This document shows, piece by piece, positions 10,391-22,422 of a stretch of 64,000 bases of DNA. A model generated the notes under the pieces. The model did not search any database. It was not told the DNA's origin and was given only the letters and a program-made list of their open reading frames with translations. Each line of letters begins with the position of its first letter. Position 1 is the stretch's first letter. This DNA is from Erythrobasidium yunnanense (Eukaryota > Basidiomycota > Cystobasidiomycetes > Erythrobasidiales > Erythrobasidiaceae): the NCBI GenBank assembly GCA_001600175.1, contig BCJC01000001.1, forward strand, positions 3,271,652-3,335,651, in the 5' to 3' direction. A program made the translations under genes and the position numbers.

Positions 10391-10629
10391 CAACTGCAAG
10401 GATGACATCAGAAGGGAGATACATCAAGGTTCACCGAAGGTGGGCTACCTGTACGCGTGTCTTATTTACTGGCGAGCGCCTGCTAGCGGTTGCTGCCAAG
10501 GGAAGATCACAGCCGGGCAGGGCCGGTACAAGAATATCTCATGCGAGAGACGTAACCAGAACAACACCGCAGCGGCTATGGTCTACGAAGTACGTCTAAA
10601 GGCTGTCTATTATTGGTCTACTTGGGCGT

Positions 10630-11794
10630 TTACGAGGTGCTTGTCTCGCTCGCTGTACTTTCTCTGCGCTTTCTCCACGCAGCTCCATATCTCTTGAGTG
10701 TCTCGTATGTCGTCATACCTATCGCATTGGCTGGGACTGCATAGAGTACTCTAACACTGACTCCCCGCATAAAGGCTTTCGGCCCGCCTTGCTGCCAGAG
10801 ATGCCTGGCTACGTCTTTGAGCGTTCCCTCTTTACTTTGACTCAATCCATCACTTGTAATCTTTCCTCCACTTGTCTGCCACCGCGTTTGAACGATATCG
10901 ACCGGGTTCGTCAGGATTGTCGCTGTCGAGCATGCGCCCATTGAGCATAGCGTGTACAGGAGCGTAGTTCTCGAGAAGAAGTCATGTTGAGGAGCTTGTC
11001 CTGGCTTCTGTGTTGCCGCGTAGTTCGGTATGAAGCGCGTTTTCAGCGATTCGTAACACTGGAATGACCCAAATCAGCCCAGGAAGGTCAGGGAAAGCGG
11101 GTTTTTTCACCAGCCAATAGACAGAAACGTAGGGGCCGAAAGAAGCCAAGGAGAAGAAGTACCCACGCCAAACCCCGCGGTACCCCTCCTCCTTCCAGAT
11201 CCTCCGGATGAGAGTTGGCGCAGATTTGGTCGACTCTTTGCCTGTTTGAAGACGTTGCTTGAGGACATCCATTGGTGTCCATATTGCACCAGAGATAACT
11301 ATGAATCTTGTCAGGCAAGCTCGTTTGCAAGCAAGAGTGGCGCACCTTCAGCCGTCAGCGCCGCGGACACGATCAAAGGCGCTTGCTTTAGCAGGGATGG
11401 TGATTCTCCGTCTGGTGATCGAGGAACAAGGTATGGAGCGAACGAACTCTTGGCCTGCTCGTAGACCGAGAGATAGAAGCAGCTGCCTGGAACGCTACCG
11501 ATATCAAAATCAGGCGAGGATAATCAGATACGCTTGAGAACTCACTTGAAGGCTAAAGCGACGGGTAACCCTGCATACAAGCCAGTCCAAGGCTTAGGTA
11601 TCAGCTGCTTCAGAGGCGGCATGCTTTTTCCTTCATGAGTCTGTATCCGGACGCGGAGGGTGTCCACTGTTTGAAGGTATCAGTTAGGGCATAAGAAAGT
11701 GTAAGGAAGATTAGCTACAGGGATGCGTGGTCAAGCGGGCGACAAGAGCGCTTCCCGAAGAAGCTAAGATAGTGACGAGATCGAGGCCGGACAT
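10630..11794 (-). CDS. Mitochondrial carrier family (SLC25) protein
   Basis: Five exons fit in phase on the minus strand: 11719-11794, 11546-11666, 11346-11494, 11111-11298 and 10630-11058, giving 320 residues, the usual size. Three solute-carrier repeats are visible, each opening with the P-x-D/E-x-x-x-x-R/K signature: HPLDTLRVRIQ, WTPMDVLKQRLQ and TNPVDIVQTRWQ. Each is followed by aromatic-Gly motifs such as GLYAGLP, GVWRGYF and AFMRGVSVRVLY. The protein should exchange a small metabolite or cofactor across the mitochondrial inner membrane. The substrate cannot be assigned. The first exon is very short (MSGLDLVTILASS), and the intron interrupts the first signature motif. Confidence 0.9.
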
Positions 11795-12221
11795 CTTCGA
11801 GAGCTTTGTTTAGCTTCACGTAGTGCCTTCAGTTTGCAGGAAGCCTGAACAGCTGCCCAAAAGTTTCGTTGCTGATGTCCGATAAATTATGACGATCTCG
11901 AAGCCGCAAGCTTTCTTGTGCAAAGGTCTAATAGAAGAAGGTGAGTCGAGCAGTTATGCTGAATGCAATTGAGGAAAGGTTCAGAATGTCTTAAGAATGC
12001 GACTGCGATGGTTTGCCGGTTGGTTTCCTACAAACTTGTCCATTTCGCTCGGAAACAGTCAAGAAACTACCTTTCGCGTCAAGCTCGTTGCACTCCGCTT
12101 AGAAGATACTACATGCATTCTGTTTTCACCTCTCTCCACCGCTCGACGCGTGATACTTGACGCCTGCGAACACCTCCTTTCGACACTCTCTGCCTTGCTG
12201 GCTGGATATCCGGGTTGCGAC
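11795..12221. other. Divergent intergenic region
   Basis: About 430 bp between the minus-strand carrier gene and the plus-strand F-box gene, presumably a shared promoter. Short open frames occur, but none is convincing. Confidence 0.4.
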
Positions 12222-13466
12222 ATGGTTGATGATATTTCCAAAGTACGTTCATATCGCCTGTTCTATCTGCCAGCGATCCTGATAAAAGTATCCTAGAAAA
12301 CCATTCACGACCTGACAAACGAGGTCCTAACAAGAATTGTCATTATCGCAGCGACGACATGTCCCCATGCTTTTGGTCCTCGCAGAATCTCTTCACGAGA
12401 TCTAGCTGAGCTCGCTCTGGTCAGCAAGCGGTGGCATTCTCTGGTTGTTCCGCAGCTCTACGGAGCCATCACCTGTTTCAAACCTAATAACATCCGCCTG
12501 CTCTCTCAAACCCTTGGCATACATAACCCTCACTTACGTACTGTCATAAAGACCATGGAACTGCGTGTTCGCGGGAACGAAGGTCTAGACAGCAGAGCTT
12601 TAAGCGTATTCGATGGAAACTTTCCCCTGCTACACAAGCTCGATCTCTGCAGCGCCTTCGAGGAAACACTACACTCTCTCAAGGGATCTCCATCATATTG
12701 TCTTACAGACCTCTCATTAGAGGGCGCTGTCTCTGTGCTGCCCAGCTTTGGAGGGACGAGTTTCGAAATGCTTAAGCGGCTTCGACTGGAGGCTTACGGG
12801 CCTGTCAACAAGCTGCTTCCAGTACCCACGTTCCCCAAGCTCGAGAGTCTTACACTGTGCCAAGTGTCTCTGGGCGAGGACCTTCTTGATTGGCTCAAGC
12901 ACGCGGTTCCGCAGCTCGAGGAGCTGTGCCTGGAAATGGTCGGCACAGAGGATGACCAGTACACTTTGGATATCAGCGATGTAGTCTTGCCTCTTCTGAG
13001 CCACTACGGGACGCGCTTGTCAAGATTTCACGTCTGTTACGATGACGCCCTCCCCCACTTTGACGAGCGCTTTCTATCGCTCGTACCAAATCTCACTCCT
13101 CTATCTGTATGGCACCTCCAAGCCGATGGTCTTCGCAGGTGTTTGTCAGCGCTACCTCCCACTCTGGCTAGATTAGAGCTACACTTCCACTGCAGTCTGG
13201 ACTCCGCGGACATCATGAACTTGTTTTCGCATCTCGAGGATCCTCTTTTCTTACCCAACTTATCCGAGATACCCCACATTACATGTCACTCCGTCAAGAA
13301 CATGACATCTGCGGAGCATAAGCACTATCGACGTACCAGACTCCGAGTATTGGCTGGCCTGAAGGCCAGGAAACTCACGTACACTACGGAATGGACGCCT
13401 GACATAAGCATTTGGTACGCATTTGAGGATCATGAGGAAGGCGACGATTGGTATTACGACTGGTAG
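12222..13466 (+). CDS. F-box / LRR-like protein, divergent member
   Basis: Exon 1 (12222-12242, MVDDISK) joins exon 2 (12297-13466) across a 54-nt intron ending TCCTAG, giving 396 residues. The F-box is KTIHDLTNEVLTRIVIIA, with LVSKRWHSLVVPQLYGAI. The body is leucine-rich (LLHKLDLCS, LKRLRLEAYG, LESLTLCQVSL, LEELCLEM, LARLELHFH). It does not share the motifs of the other subfamilies and seems an older, single member. Here the 5' intron lies 21 nt after the ATG, whereas in most neighbours it ends at the ATG. Role: presumed SCF adaptor. Confidence 0.75.
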
Positions 13467-13834
13467 CGAGACAGTTATATTTTGGCCAAGACTTAGGCTT
13501 TAGAGCGTGTTATCTGTTCTCGCGAGAACAAGCAATGCTGTTCGCGCACAAGCTGTCGGGTCAGCTGGTAGGGTAGTAGATACTCTGGTTTTACTGCATG
13601 GCAGCACGCTCTTGGTGTTGTACATAAACCGCAATGCGTTTTTTGCTTTTGTATCATCGAATCGCATAAGTTATTGTTGAGAAACATCCTGCTGAACTTA
13701 TGGCAACTGCAGATGGATGCAAAACACGCTATCGATTTCGGCTCGCTCTTCTTTCACACGCCTTTTCCTTTATTACAATCGCCGCTGTATACCGAATTAC
13801 TACGTCTACATCAGAACTGAGGGACAGACCACAT
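13467..13834. other. Convergent intergenic region
   Basis: About 370 bp between the 3' ends of the F-box gene and the ABC transporter gene. Nothing beyond presumed 3' UTRs is seen. Confidence 0.4.
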
Positions 13835-16813
13835 TTACGCTGTTTGAGCTTCCCACAGCTTTCTATAATGCCCGTTTTCGATCTTCACAAGCTCCGCATG
13901 ATGGCCTGATTCCACGATCTTGCCCTTGTGCAGCACAATGATCTTGTCGCTGGCCATGATCGTCGACAGCCTGTGAGCGATCGAGATGGTAGTCTTGCCT
14001 TGCGTGAGGCCGTGCAATTGCGCCTGGATTTCGCGCTCGGTGCCAGAATCAAGAGCGCTCGTCGCTTCATCGAGAAGAAGAACGTTTGCATTCTTCAAGA
14101 TGGCTCGCGCAATGCTGACTGTTAATGGAGTCAGCATGAACCTCAACCAGAGTATGTCACTCCTACCTCTCTGCTTTTCACCACCACTCAGCTTCGCTCC
14201 ACGCTCTCCGACCTTTGTCTTGTACTGATTCGGGAACTCTGTTATCCGCTCATGTATCTTGGCCGCCCGTGCTGCCTTCATGACGTCTGCATCGCTAGCT
14301 GTGATGTCTCCGTATCTAATATTCTCCATAATAGTATCGTTAAAGATGGCAGCCTCCTGTTGTACGACTCCTAGTGCCTTTCTAACGGATCGTTGCGTGT
14401 AGTCTCGAACATCCTTGCCGTCTATCTTGACTGAGCCACCTTGAACATCGAAGAATCGGAACAAGAGTCTGAAGATGGTGCTTTTCCCGCTGCCTGTTTC
14501 TCCGACTAGAGCAATGCGCTCTCCCGACTTTACGGTGAAGGAGACGCCGTCCAGAGCTTGGCGGACAGCCTTCTTACTGCCATGACCTTGCGGGTCGTAG
14601 GCGAAGGAAACGTTCTCGAACGCGAGGTCTCCCTGACAGTCTTCGAGCTCGACGGCATCGACTTTGTCCACAATTTCGTTTTGTTGGTTGAGTACGTCCA
14701 TGAGCTTCTGCGTGTTCGTCATGAGGTGATTTGTCCAGTTCGACATCCAGCCAAGTTGCTCGACTATGTTGCATATTGAATTAGCTCGAAGTGTCGTGTA
14801 ACAGGATGGAGACGGTCTTACCTAAGGCAAGCAGTTGTTGAACGTAAGCTGTGAATGTTACGAATGAGCCGATGCTCTGTTCTCCTAGCGTGATCTGTCT
14901 AGCGACCACAGCGACTGAGACGAGCATGCCTGTGTGATAAATTAGCTTACGTAGATAGTCATGGGATTGCGCATAGCCTACCGAGGTGAATCACCAGGAA
15001 CTGGTTGAACTCGATCGAAAGAGAGTAGATGGTTTCGTCCAAAGCCACACTTTGTGTAGAAGAGACTGCCTTCTCCAGTCGGAACATCTCGTAGCTTTCC
15101 GCTGCCATGTATCTGACCATTTCGACCTGCGAGATTGCTTCATTCTGCAGGCCTGCATTCTTGTCCTGTCTGTCCTTTGCTGCAGCTTGCAGAGCTAGAA
15201 GTCTTGGTCTAGCCAGTATAGTTACTACGATGTAGACTGCACATGTACCACCCAGCACACATAGAAGGCGCCAGCCGTAGACGATACCAAAGTAGGTCGC
15301 TCCCACGACCATGTCGATCAAGACAGGAGCGAGCTGGAAGATGACGAAGTCGAGGAATTCGGCAGTCATTTCGGTCCGTCCAAGAACAGACATGAGCTCT
15401 CCAGTATTGCGATCGTTGTGGTAGCGAGCTGATAGACCAAGAACGTGCGAGACTGGAGATCACTTGTTCAGCTAACCACATCTAATAGCCGGGTGAAAGT
15501 GCTTACATGAGAACAGAGTCAGACCACGACTTGATCTCAATTCAATCGGTTTCCAAAGTGCTCTTCGTGCAACTCCGAAAAGACCTGCAAAGCGATCGGC
15601 CACTATAACCTCCAGCAGAATCCAGTATACAATGCTGTAACAAGACGTCAGCTGAAGATCTAAACCTTGATGCAAAGCCTGCCTACTTCGCATAGGGAGA
15701 TCGACCTTCGTTTAGATCGCCAACGATGAAGCCCAATTGCCGAGGTACGAGTACGGAGGAGATGTTTTGGAGGAGTGTCAGGATGACACAGAAGACTGGA
15801 GGAAGCAGCTTAGCTGACACAGCAACTTGCTAGTCGAAGGCAACTTACCGACGACAGCTTTTACCGAGCGCGAACGCAGAGGCGCGATCAGCGGCAGAAG
15901 GCGCCAAACGCGATGCATGATCGCAACCAAATCATATGCTCGCAGAATGTCTGACTCGTCCTCTCCATCATCATCGTCGCCATACTTGTCCCACTTCGAA
16001 CCGGAGTGCGCCTCGTTCTTACCATCTTCGCTGCTCCCATCCTCATCTTCTTCATCGCTATCCTCGTCGTGTCCGAGTAGAGGCTCGCGGTCTTCGTCTG
16101 TGTCGTATGCGTTGGAAGGTGAAGCAGGCATGCCAAAGCGCGGTAGGAAGGCCAATGCGAGTAGAATTGACACAACAGCCAGGAGACAGTTTGCGACTAG
16201 ACGAAGGATCTGCACACGATTCCTGACGCCAGCTGAATGAGAGGGTCAGCCGACTAGGATTGAAGTGAGCCGATTCTCACTTACATAGAACGACAAAAGC
16301 AATTTGCGCGCCAAGCTCGACTAGCGCTAAGAGGAGAGTAGCTGCTATAAAGCCTTTGATGAGTGCGGATCCGGTAGATTCGGGCTTTGCGTCCAGGATC
16401 AGGGTAAGGACAGCAAGCGTGAAAGCAGCAGAGGATGCCAGAGATGCTGCGAAATCTTGCATTTGGACATGACCTCTTCTGACGAATACGGCGTCCACTA
16501 GAACTAGAACCCCTTCCAGGGCATAGATGGCCGCCAATATATTGAGTAGAAGCAGGAGAACTGCTCTGCGAGGGTAGTATGCTGGTTTATCTGGCGCCTC
16601 ATCTGCTTCTCCCTTGCCGTCGAATGTCTCTTCGCGATCTTTGGGCTCCTCGATACCGCTGACTCTGCGTCCTAGCCATAAAAAGGCAGTAAAGAGGCCA
16701 GAGATGATCAGAACTCCCAGGAGTACGACTGGTCGCAGGAGTTGGACTGTTGATAGCAGTATCGACGCGACTTCCGCCTCGTTGTATCGGGCAGGCAGCA
16801 TGAATACCTGCAT
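13835..16813 (-). CDS. ABC half transporter, Hmt1/ABCB6-like
   Basis: Eight exons fit in phase: 16285-16813, 15849-16232, 15687-15795, 15507-15634, 14982-15452, 14822-14929, 14167-14763 and 13835-14118, about 869 residues. An N-terminal hydrophobic domain (LLRPVVLLGVLIISGLFTAF, AVLLLLLNILAAIYALEGV and others) is followed by an acidic loop (HDEDSDEEDEDGSSED). Then comes an ABC membrane domain (YHNDRNTGELMSVLGR, PVLIDMVVGATYFGIVY) and a nucleotide-binding domain. The latter has Walker A GETGSGKST, Q-loop GVVQQEA, signature LSGGEKQR, Walker B VLLLDEATSALD and switch His in SIAHRLSTI. The extra N-terminal domain plus Atm1-like core is the layout of S. pombe Hmt1 and ABCB6, vacuolar or mitochondrial exporters of phytochelatin/glutathione-metal or porphyrin-type cargo. 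The site and cargo here are inferred only. Confidence 0.9.
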
Positions 16814-17497
16814 AGCTGTGAAAGATTGGAGAGATGAGAAGGGGAAGAGAAAGAAGTTATGTCGAATTGTCTGGCAACAGAACTCATCATAAGTCGTCTG
16901 TCGGGTTTCGTCGGTTCTGTGTACTGTAATCAGTACAAACTTTTCAGGACATCGCCCCCACTGCGCGGCGCGGTGACGCTTTCAAAAGGTTGGGGTCGCC
17001 TAAAATCGCTTAAGTCTTTTGGCGGTCAACACGTTGACTCGTCGCGGTGACTAGATTGCATGTTCTCAAGTGGATGGGACGGGCCCGCACTGAGGCGCTG
17101 GCTACAGGCTGGCTGATTCGTTGCGCAACTCTTTCGAAGCTTCTGCGAATCCAGATCTGCCGGACGCCAATTGTATCGCTGGGACGGTGTCTGAAGTGTG
17201 CATAGAGACTGTACGACGTGCAGGAACAATATAGATTACGGCGTAGAGCACTGGAACAGGCATTCGCAGCCTTTCGCAAGGCCTAGTCGAAAGCCAGCCA
17301 GTTCGCAAGAACCAGAAAGCCCTTGCATCCAAAGCGTTTCAAACAACGAAATCTCCCGAGGAACCTGGCGAGAAAGCAGGCATCCTACGTACTGACACAA
17401 CAAGACTGACGGCCCATCCCATTTTCTACTGCGGCTGGTCATCTTTACCCCTTTGGCAGTCGACGAATCCGCTGGAACACCTTTCCTCGGCCTCGCG
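16814..17497. other. Divergent promoter region
   Basis: About 680 bp between the ABC transporter start and the leader intron of the next F-box gene. Minus-strand ORFs (for example 17010-17279) have no supporting features. It is presumably a bidirectional promoter. Confidence 0.4.
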
Positions 17498-17546
17498 GTA
17501 GGGACACTCTACGTAGAGATAGCGACCTAGCTAATGTCCTCCGCAG

Positions 17547-18758
17547 ATGGGCATATCTTCATTACCCAACGAGCTGCTCAGACGAATCTTCGGTTTCGTT
17601 GCGCAATCCACAGATAATCCTAAAGAGTCAGCGAGGGCACTGGGCAACCTAGAGGTGGTAGCTAGGACCAGTAAACTCTTCAATGCGGTCGCGACGCCGC
17701 TACTCTATCGATGTATCAGGGTGCCGGACGTCGACTCACTCCTTCTTCTGGTCGAATCGTTTCAGCTACATAACCCCGGCCATCTCAAGCTCGTCAAGCA
17801 GCTTTCTTTGACCAGCGCGCGCAGCGCTCCACCTACTCTATGCAAGCGGATCCTGGCCTGTCGCTTTCCAGCACTCGATACATTACAGCTGGACCGGACT
17901 ACGTCAAAGTACTTCAACGTCATGACGGAGATACCTTGCCTGGAGACGCTGAGAAGCCTCAGTCTAGTCGGCTTCCTTCTGCCGATGCTGAACGGATCCA
18001 CCTTCCCAAACTTGCAAGAGCTGTACCTAACGGAATTCAAAGAAGCTTCTAAGGGCTTCTATCCATCCTTCCCCAAGCTACGCAGCTTGAGTTTGGACAA
18101 TATCTCAAGCAATCCAAACGTTTGCAACTGGATGAGTCATGCCATCAAGAGCTTGAGAAGCGTCACAATCTGTATTGGGCGCTCTGGTGGCTTTGGTATC
18201 ATGTCACATACGCAGCTCCTTACTAGCATCACACAGCTAGCCAACAGCCTGCCGGCAGACGTGGAGACACTAAATGTCCGCTCACAGACGCGGAAATACC
18301 GAGAACCGCTAGAAGCATGCATAAGAAGGTTCCAGGGACTACGCAGATTTCACTTCGAAGGAGGTGTGATCGATGATGTGCTGGAGATACTTCCTCCTTC
18401 GCTGGAATATGTGGAGATCGTAGGCATAAAAGCCAGAGCCTCGAAAATTATGCTTTTCTTGCAGCAACTGGAACGTGCCGACAGCTTTCCCAAACTACAA
18501 TTTCTACCTGTCATCGTCGTCCAAGCCTTCACTGGACAACCAATGCAGGGACTGAAAGCTGCCTGTACGAGCGCCTACTCCTCCTTACTCTCCAAAGGAA
18601 CAGTCGCACCACCGCATTCGTATGCTCGACCAAACTGGCTCTGGGATACGCAGGCTGGACCATGGAGGCCAGACGCTTTCGATAGTGTAATACAGGAAGA
18701 TCCATGGCCTTTCCCAAACTCGGAGTCCTCGGACTCTTCAGACAGTGATGCAGACTGA
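17547..18758 (+). CDS. F-box / LRR-like protein (subfamily A)
   Basis: Intact single-exon coding frame of 403 residues. The F-box is SSLPNELLRRIFGFVAQ, with LFNAVATPLLYRCI. Subfamily A marks are LLLVESFQLHNPGH, CKRILACRFPALDTL, LPMLNGSTFPNLQELYL and FYPSFPKLRSLSL. The protein ends in a Ser/Asp tail (SESSDSSDSDAD) that could be phosphorylated. It is a predicted SCF substrate receptor with unknown target. It heads a run of five same-strand F-box genes. A leader intron 17498-17546 (GTAGGG...GCTAAT...CCGCAG) ends exactly at the ATG. Confidence 0.82.
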   Translation: MGISSLPNELLRRIFGFVAQSTDNPKESARALGNLEVVARTSKLFNAVATPLLYRCIRVPDVDSLLLLVESFQLHNPGHLKLVKQLSLTSARSAPPTLCKRILACRFPALDTLQLDRTTSKYFNVMTEIPCLETLRSLSLVGFLLPMLNGSTFPNLQELYLTEFKEASKGFYPSFPKLRSLSLDNISSNPNVCNWMSHAIKSLRSVTICIGRSGGFGIMSHTQLLTSITQLANSLPADVETLNVRSQTRKYREPLEACIRRFQGLRRFHFEGGVIDDVLEILPPSLEYVEIVGIKARASKIMLFLQQLERADSFPKLQFLPVIVVQAFTGQPMQGLKAACTSAYSSLLSKGTVAPPHSYARPNWLWDTQAGPWRPDAFDSVIQEDPWPFPNSESSDSSDSDAD

Positions 18759-19359
18759 GGAGAGGTTAGAAAAGGTTTAAGGCAGGTTATTAACTAGGAA
18801 ATGGTAATAAGCGGGGCATGTCTGCCTTCTTGGTCTTTCTCGTCAGTGTAACGGTATAGCCATTCAAGCATGAGCATTTGGCCAGTCAAGCAGTATTCTG
18901 TATACAATCAATGTTGTAGAGCCTTCGGATCACAATACATCAATATCTGCATACTTTCGGTTCATCATTGAGCAGTGCCTTTCTCCGCTTCTCCAACTTG
19001 TCAACAGTGTTCTTTCCTGCATCAAAGCATCGCCGTACCACTCCGATCATACCAACCAGCTTCAAGAACTGTATCTCTTACTTCCTTTCGCTGTCGACCT
19101 TGCAGGCACTCTTTCAAGCCCCTTGCCCGTCCCGTCCGGGTATCAAGAACAACCTACCCTCAATAAAAGGCAGAAGAGCCTTCAACTTTTTTGGCTCTCT
19201 ACTCATTGTATATAGCGAGAGATACTCTTGCGAACTCAAGCAGACCCTGCGAAACCTCAGCTGCAGAAGCGCGAAGCTGCCCTGCTCTTCGAGCCCATCT
19301 TAGCAAAGTATGTGAGCCAGATCTCGTAGACCTGTAGCATTCGCTGACGCTGCATACAG
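18759..19359. other. Intergenic region and F-box leader
   Basis: No gene supported. The distal part is pyrimidine-rich leader, and 19308-19359 has intron form (GTATGT...GCTGAC...ATACAG) ending at the next ATG. Confidence 0.5.
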
Positions 19360-20523
19360 ATGAACACCGGGATGCACTCTCTGCCCAAAGAGCTGCTGCT
19401 GCGAGTATTTTCTTATATCGCAGAAGAAGGCGAAGATGGTAGCCGGATATGGGTGCAGCGCATTCTAGAGACAACGGCGCGGGTATCGAAGCTCTGGAAC
19501 AATCTTTCAACACCCCTGCTCTATCAACAAATTGCGCTCGACGATGTAGACGCACTGGTACTCCTATCTGAGACGTTTCTACTTCACAAACCCAGCCTTT
19601 CCCACTTTGTCGAAAGCTTTGAGATTTATGGCTTCGATGACGGCCCCCCTCCCATCATTTGCAAGAGGATCCTGGCTTGCGAATTGCCGGCGTTGCGAGA
19701 ATTGGATCTGGACAGAGGCTTTTCACAGTCTCTGACCGTCACGCCTGTCGTGCCCTGTCTAGCACAATTGAGAAGCCTCAGGATCATGGGGAAGCTCCTT
19801 CCAATGCTAAATGGTGCAACGCTTCCAAATTTGCAAGAACTGTACTTGCGGGACTACGATCAGGCTTCGACTCGTTTCCACCCTTCCTTCCCTTCTCTAC
19901 AACGTCTGCACATGCGCGAGGTATCGGCCACTTCCACAGTCTGCGACTGGCTGGGCTCTGCCTTGACGACGCTCAAAATGCTTCGTTTGGATGTGCGGTA
20001 TATGCACTCGGGCGGTGGAACTGGGCTCTTCAGAGCCATCCCGGAGGATTTGCAGGAACTGGAGTTCGCTACTACCAGGGATCAGGACATACTCGCTTTG
20101 GCGCCGTACTTAGCGCGCTACACGAAGTTGCGTCGATTACGACTCATCACTAATTCGGCCACATCGTTACTGGACACTGCGCCTCCACAGCTGGAAGTTT
20201 TGGAGCTTGAATATCAGAAGCCAAAGATCGACGGCCTTACGCAGCTCTTCACTAGACTACAGCGGCCTAATACTCTTCCAAGACTACAAGCTTGCGCTAT
20301 CCAAGTCAATGCATTCAAGACTGCGCCAACGGAGGAAGTCAAAGACGCATGTCAGAAGGCTCGTGAGAGCTTGAAGGCAAGAGGCGTATCTTTGCATGAG
20401 CTTCTCGTGCCTCGGTGGAACATCTGGAACATGGAAGCGTCTATATGGCAGCAAGCAGGTCCTGCGCCTCCACACCCTCTTGAAGCAATGTTTGGGGCAG
20501 GGTTCCTGCCAACGGACGATTGA
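19360..20523 (+). CDS. F-box / LRR-like protein (subfamily A)
   Basis: Intact 387-residue frame. The F-box is HSLPKELLLRVFSYIAEE, with LWNNLSTPLLYQQIAL. Shared subfamily A blocks are LLSETFLLHKPSL, CKRILACELPALREL, LPMLNGATLPNLQELYLRDY and PSFPSLQRLHMREV. The C-terminal motif LEAMFGAGFLP also occurs, varied, in the gene at 21184. These two are the closest pair in the array and look like a recent tandem duplicate. Role: presumed Skp1-binding substrate receptor. Confidence 0.82.
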   Translation: MNTGMHSLPKELLLRVFSYIAEEGEDGSRIWVQRILETTARVSKLWNNLSTPLLYQQIALDDVDALVLLSETFLLHKPSLSHFVESFEIYGFDDGPPPIICKRILACELPALRELDLDRGFSQSLTVTPVVPCLAQLRSLRIMGKLLPMLNGATLPNLQELYLRDYDQASTRFHPSFPSLQRLHMREVSATSTVCDWLGSALTTLKMLRLDVRYMHSGGGTGLFRAIPEDLQELEFATTRDQDILALAPYLARYTKLRRLRLITNSATSLLDTAPPQLEVLELEYQKPKIDGLTQLFTRLQRPNTLPRLQACAIQVNAFKTAPTEEVKDACQKARESLKARGVSLHELLVPRWNIWNMEASIWQQAGPAPPHPLEAMFGAGFLPTDD

Positions 20524-21183
20524 GAGATGGTGCCAGGAATGACTGTCTCTAGCAGGCGCCGCCCCATTGCAAGATCACTCGTCAATGAGTCAATTCGGAC
20601 TACATTGTAGCAGCAGACGATCTCCGAATGGCGCTGGCGGAATACCGGGCTGGCTGAGGAAGAGCCGTGTAGCCTACGCTCGCTCTCATGAAGAACAGGT
20701 CTGAGGGCTCGGCCGGGGCTATACAGTACAGTAGATATTAGAACTTGATGTTTAGCTTGATACACACATTATTGTCTTGGTATAACCCTTCACATCCTCT
20801 CTACAGCTTGTTTCCTTACAACTCGGCATAGCAAAGCAATCGCAAAATCCTATACGTTTCTGCGCTGTGTCGACTTGCACATCGACGCATTCCGCTGCTC
20901 TACCTGGTCCTCCCTCCCATCTTGCTGCAACATTGCCAAATTTCTGCGCGTTCAGGCCTCCTATACCCTAGAAGCAGCGCAGGCACATCAAGCGCAGCTT
21001 GCTGGTTTTCAGCCTTCGCGTCATCGCTGCAGACGAGTGTGAATCATCCATTTCGTGGCTATCGAAGCCGAAACAGCATCCAAACAAAGGCACAGGGCAG
21101 CACTTCACAACATACTTTACCAAGGTATGATACCTGCGCGCATCAGATCATGTAGCCTGAATTGTGACTGATGCTCTGTGCAG
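20524..21183. other. Intergenic region and F-box leader
   Basis: About 660 bp without a supported gene. 20760-21124 is a C/T-rich presumptive 5' leader. 21125-21183 reads as a 59-nt intron (CAAG|GTATGA...ACTGAT...GTGCAG) ending at the ATG. Confidence 0.5.
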
Positions 21184-22422
21184 ATGCCCGTTGAGCTTAA
21201 CTCGCTACCTCAAGAGCTGCTCTTACGCGTGTTTGGCTGCATGGTTGAGCCAAGCTCTGAACGTATGAGTAGAGTAAAGACGCAGGGGACATTGGAGAAG
21301 ACTGCACAGGTGTGCACGCTCTGGAGGGACATAGCCACCAAGCTGCTATATCAACACATCCAGCTCCACGAAGAAGATCGCCTGATATTACTCACAGAGA
21401 CGCTGCTCCTCCACAATCCTGAGCACTGCAAGCTAGTGGAGAGATTCGAGGTGTTCGGATTCGAGGGTGGCCTCGCAGCGCCTCTTCTCTGCAAGCGATT
21501 CTTGGCTTGCGACTTTCCAGCAATGCGTACCATCAAATTGGACGCCAGATTCTCTCAAAATCTGTCTATCATGTCATCGGTGCCATGTCTGGCGCAACTG
21601 AGGAGTCTGACCCTCGTCGGCAAGCAGCTTCCCGAGCTCGGTGGCTCTACATTTCCAAATCTGCAAATTTTATCGTTGCAGGACTACAAGGAGGCTTCCA
21701 CTCACTCTTTTCCGTCCTTTCCGTCGCTACGAAACCTCATCTTGCGCAGCGTTGTCGCTTCAGCTTCCGTCTGTCGCTGGCTCAAATGCGTCAAGAGCGT
21801 CAATACTTTACGCGTTCATGCTGTCTTCATGAATGGCGTCGGCGTCGGCGGGGCCGAGGTCTTCCGAGCTCTGCCTTTGGAAGACTTGCAGGAGCTGATC
21901 TTCACCACGCCACGGGATGCCGACATCGCCGCCTTGGAGCCTTACCTCACACGCTGCAAGAATCTTCGCAGGCTGCGCTTGTGCAGCGACTCTGCTGCAG
22001 ACATCTTAGAGATCGTGCCACCGAGTGTGGATGTCCTGAGGCTAGGATACGCCAAAGTCAGAGTCGGAACACTTGACCAGCTGTTCAGTCGGCTACAGCG
22101 CCCAGAAACTCTGCCATCGCTCAAAGGCTTGCTCATGGACGTACGTCTCTTCCGAACGCCGCCAACTCCGGAGCTCAAAAAGGCTTGCCATAAGACCTAC
22201 GAGAGCCTTACTTTCAGAGGTGTCGGACTTGGTAGTCGGGCCAGTCCTGAGCGAGCCTTTTGGGACACGGATACATCTCTATGGCAACAAGATGCTCCCT
22301 TGCCTCCGGATCCCCTAGCAGCGATTTTCGGAGCGGGTGGGCAGAACCCCTTCGCAGCCTTGATGACCCAAGACAATCAGAATGAGCTAGCAGCAATGTT
22401 CGGAGCCGCGCAAGGCAACTGA
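21184..22422 (+). CDS. F-box / LRR-like protein (subfamily A)
   Basis: Intact 412-residue frame from ATG 21184; the two upstream in-frame codons lie in the leader intron. The F-box is NSLPQELLLRVFGCMVEP, with LWRDIATKLLYQHIQL. Subfamily A blocks are LLTETLLLHNPEHC, CKRFLACDFPAMRTIKL, LPELGGSTFPNLQILSLQDY and FPSFPSLRNLILRSV. The tail holds two FGA-type repeats (AAIFGAGGQNP, AAMFGAAQGN). Closest neighbour is 19360-20523. Presumed SCF adaptor. Confidence 0.82.
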   Translation: MPVELNSLPQELLLRVFGCMVEPSSERMSRVKTQGTLEKTAQVCTLWRDIATKLLYQHIQLHEEDRLILLTETLLLHNPEHCKLVERFEVFGFEGGLAAPLLCKRFLACDFPAMRTIKLDARFSQNLSIMSSVPCLAQLRSLTLVGKQLPELGGSTFPNLQILSLQDYKEASTHSFPSFPSLRNLILRSVVASASVCRWLKCVKSVNTLRVHAVFMNGVGVGGAEVFRALPLEDLQELIFTTPRDADIAALEPYLTRCKNLRRLRLCSDSAADILEIVPPSVDVLRLGYAKVRVGTLDQLFSRLQRPETLPSLKGLLMDVRLFRTPPTPELKKACHKTYESLTFRGVGLGSRASPERAFWDTDTSLWQQDAPLPPDPLAAIFGAGGQNPFAALMTQDNQNELAAMFGAAQGN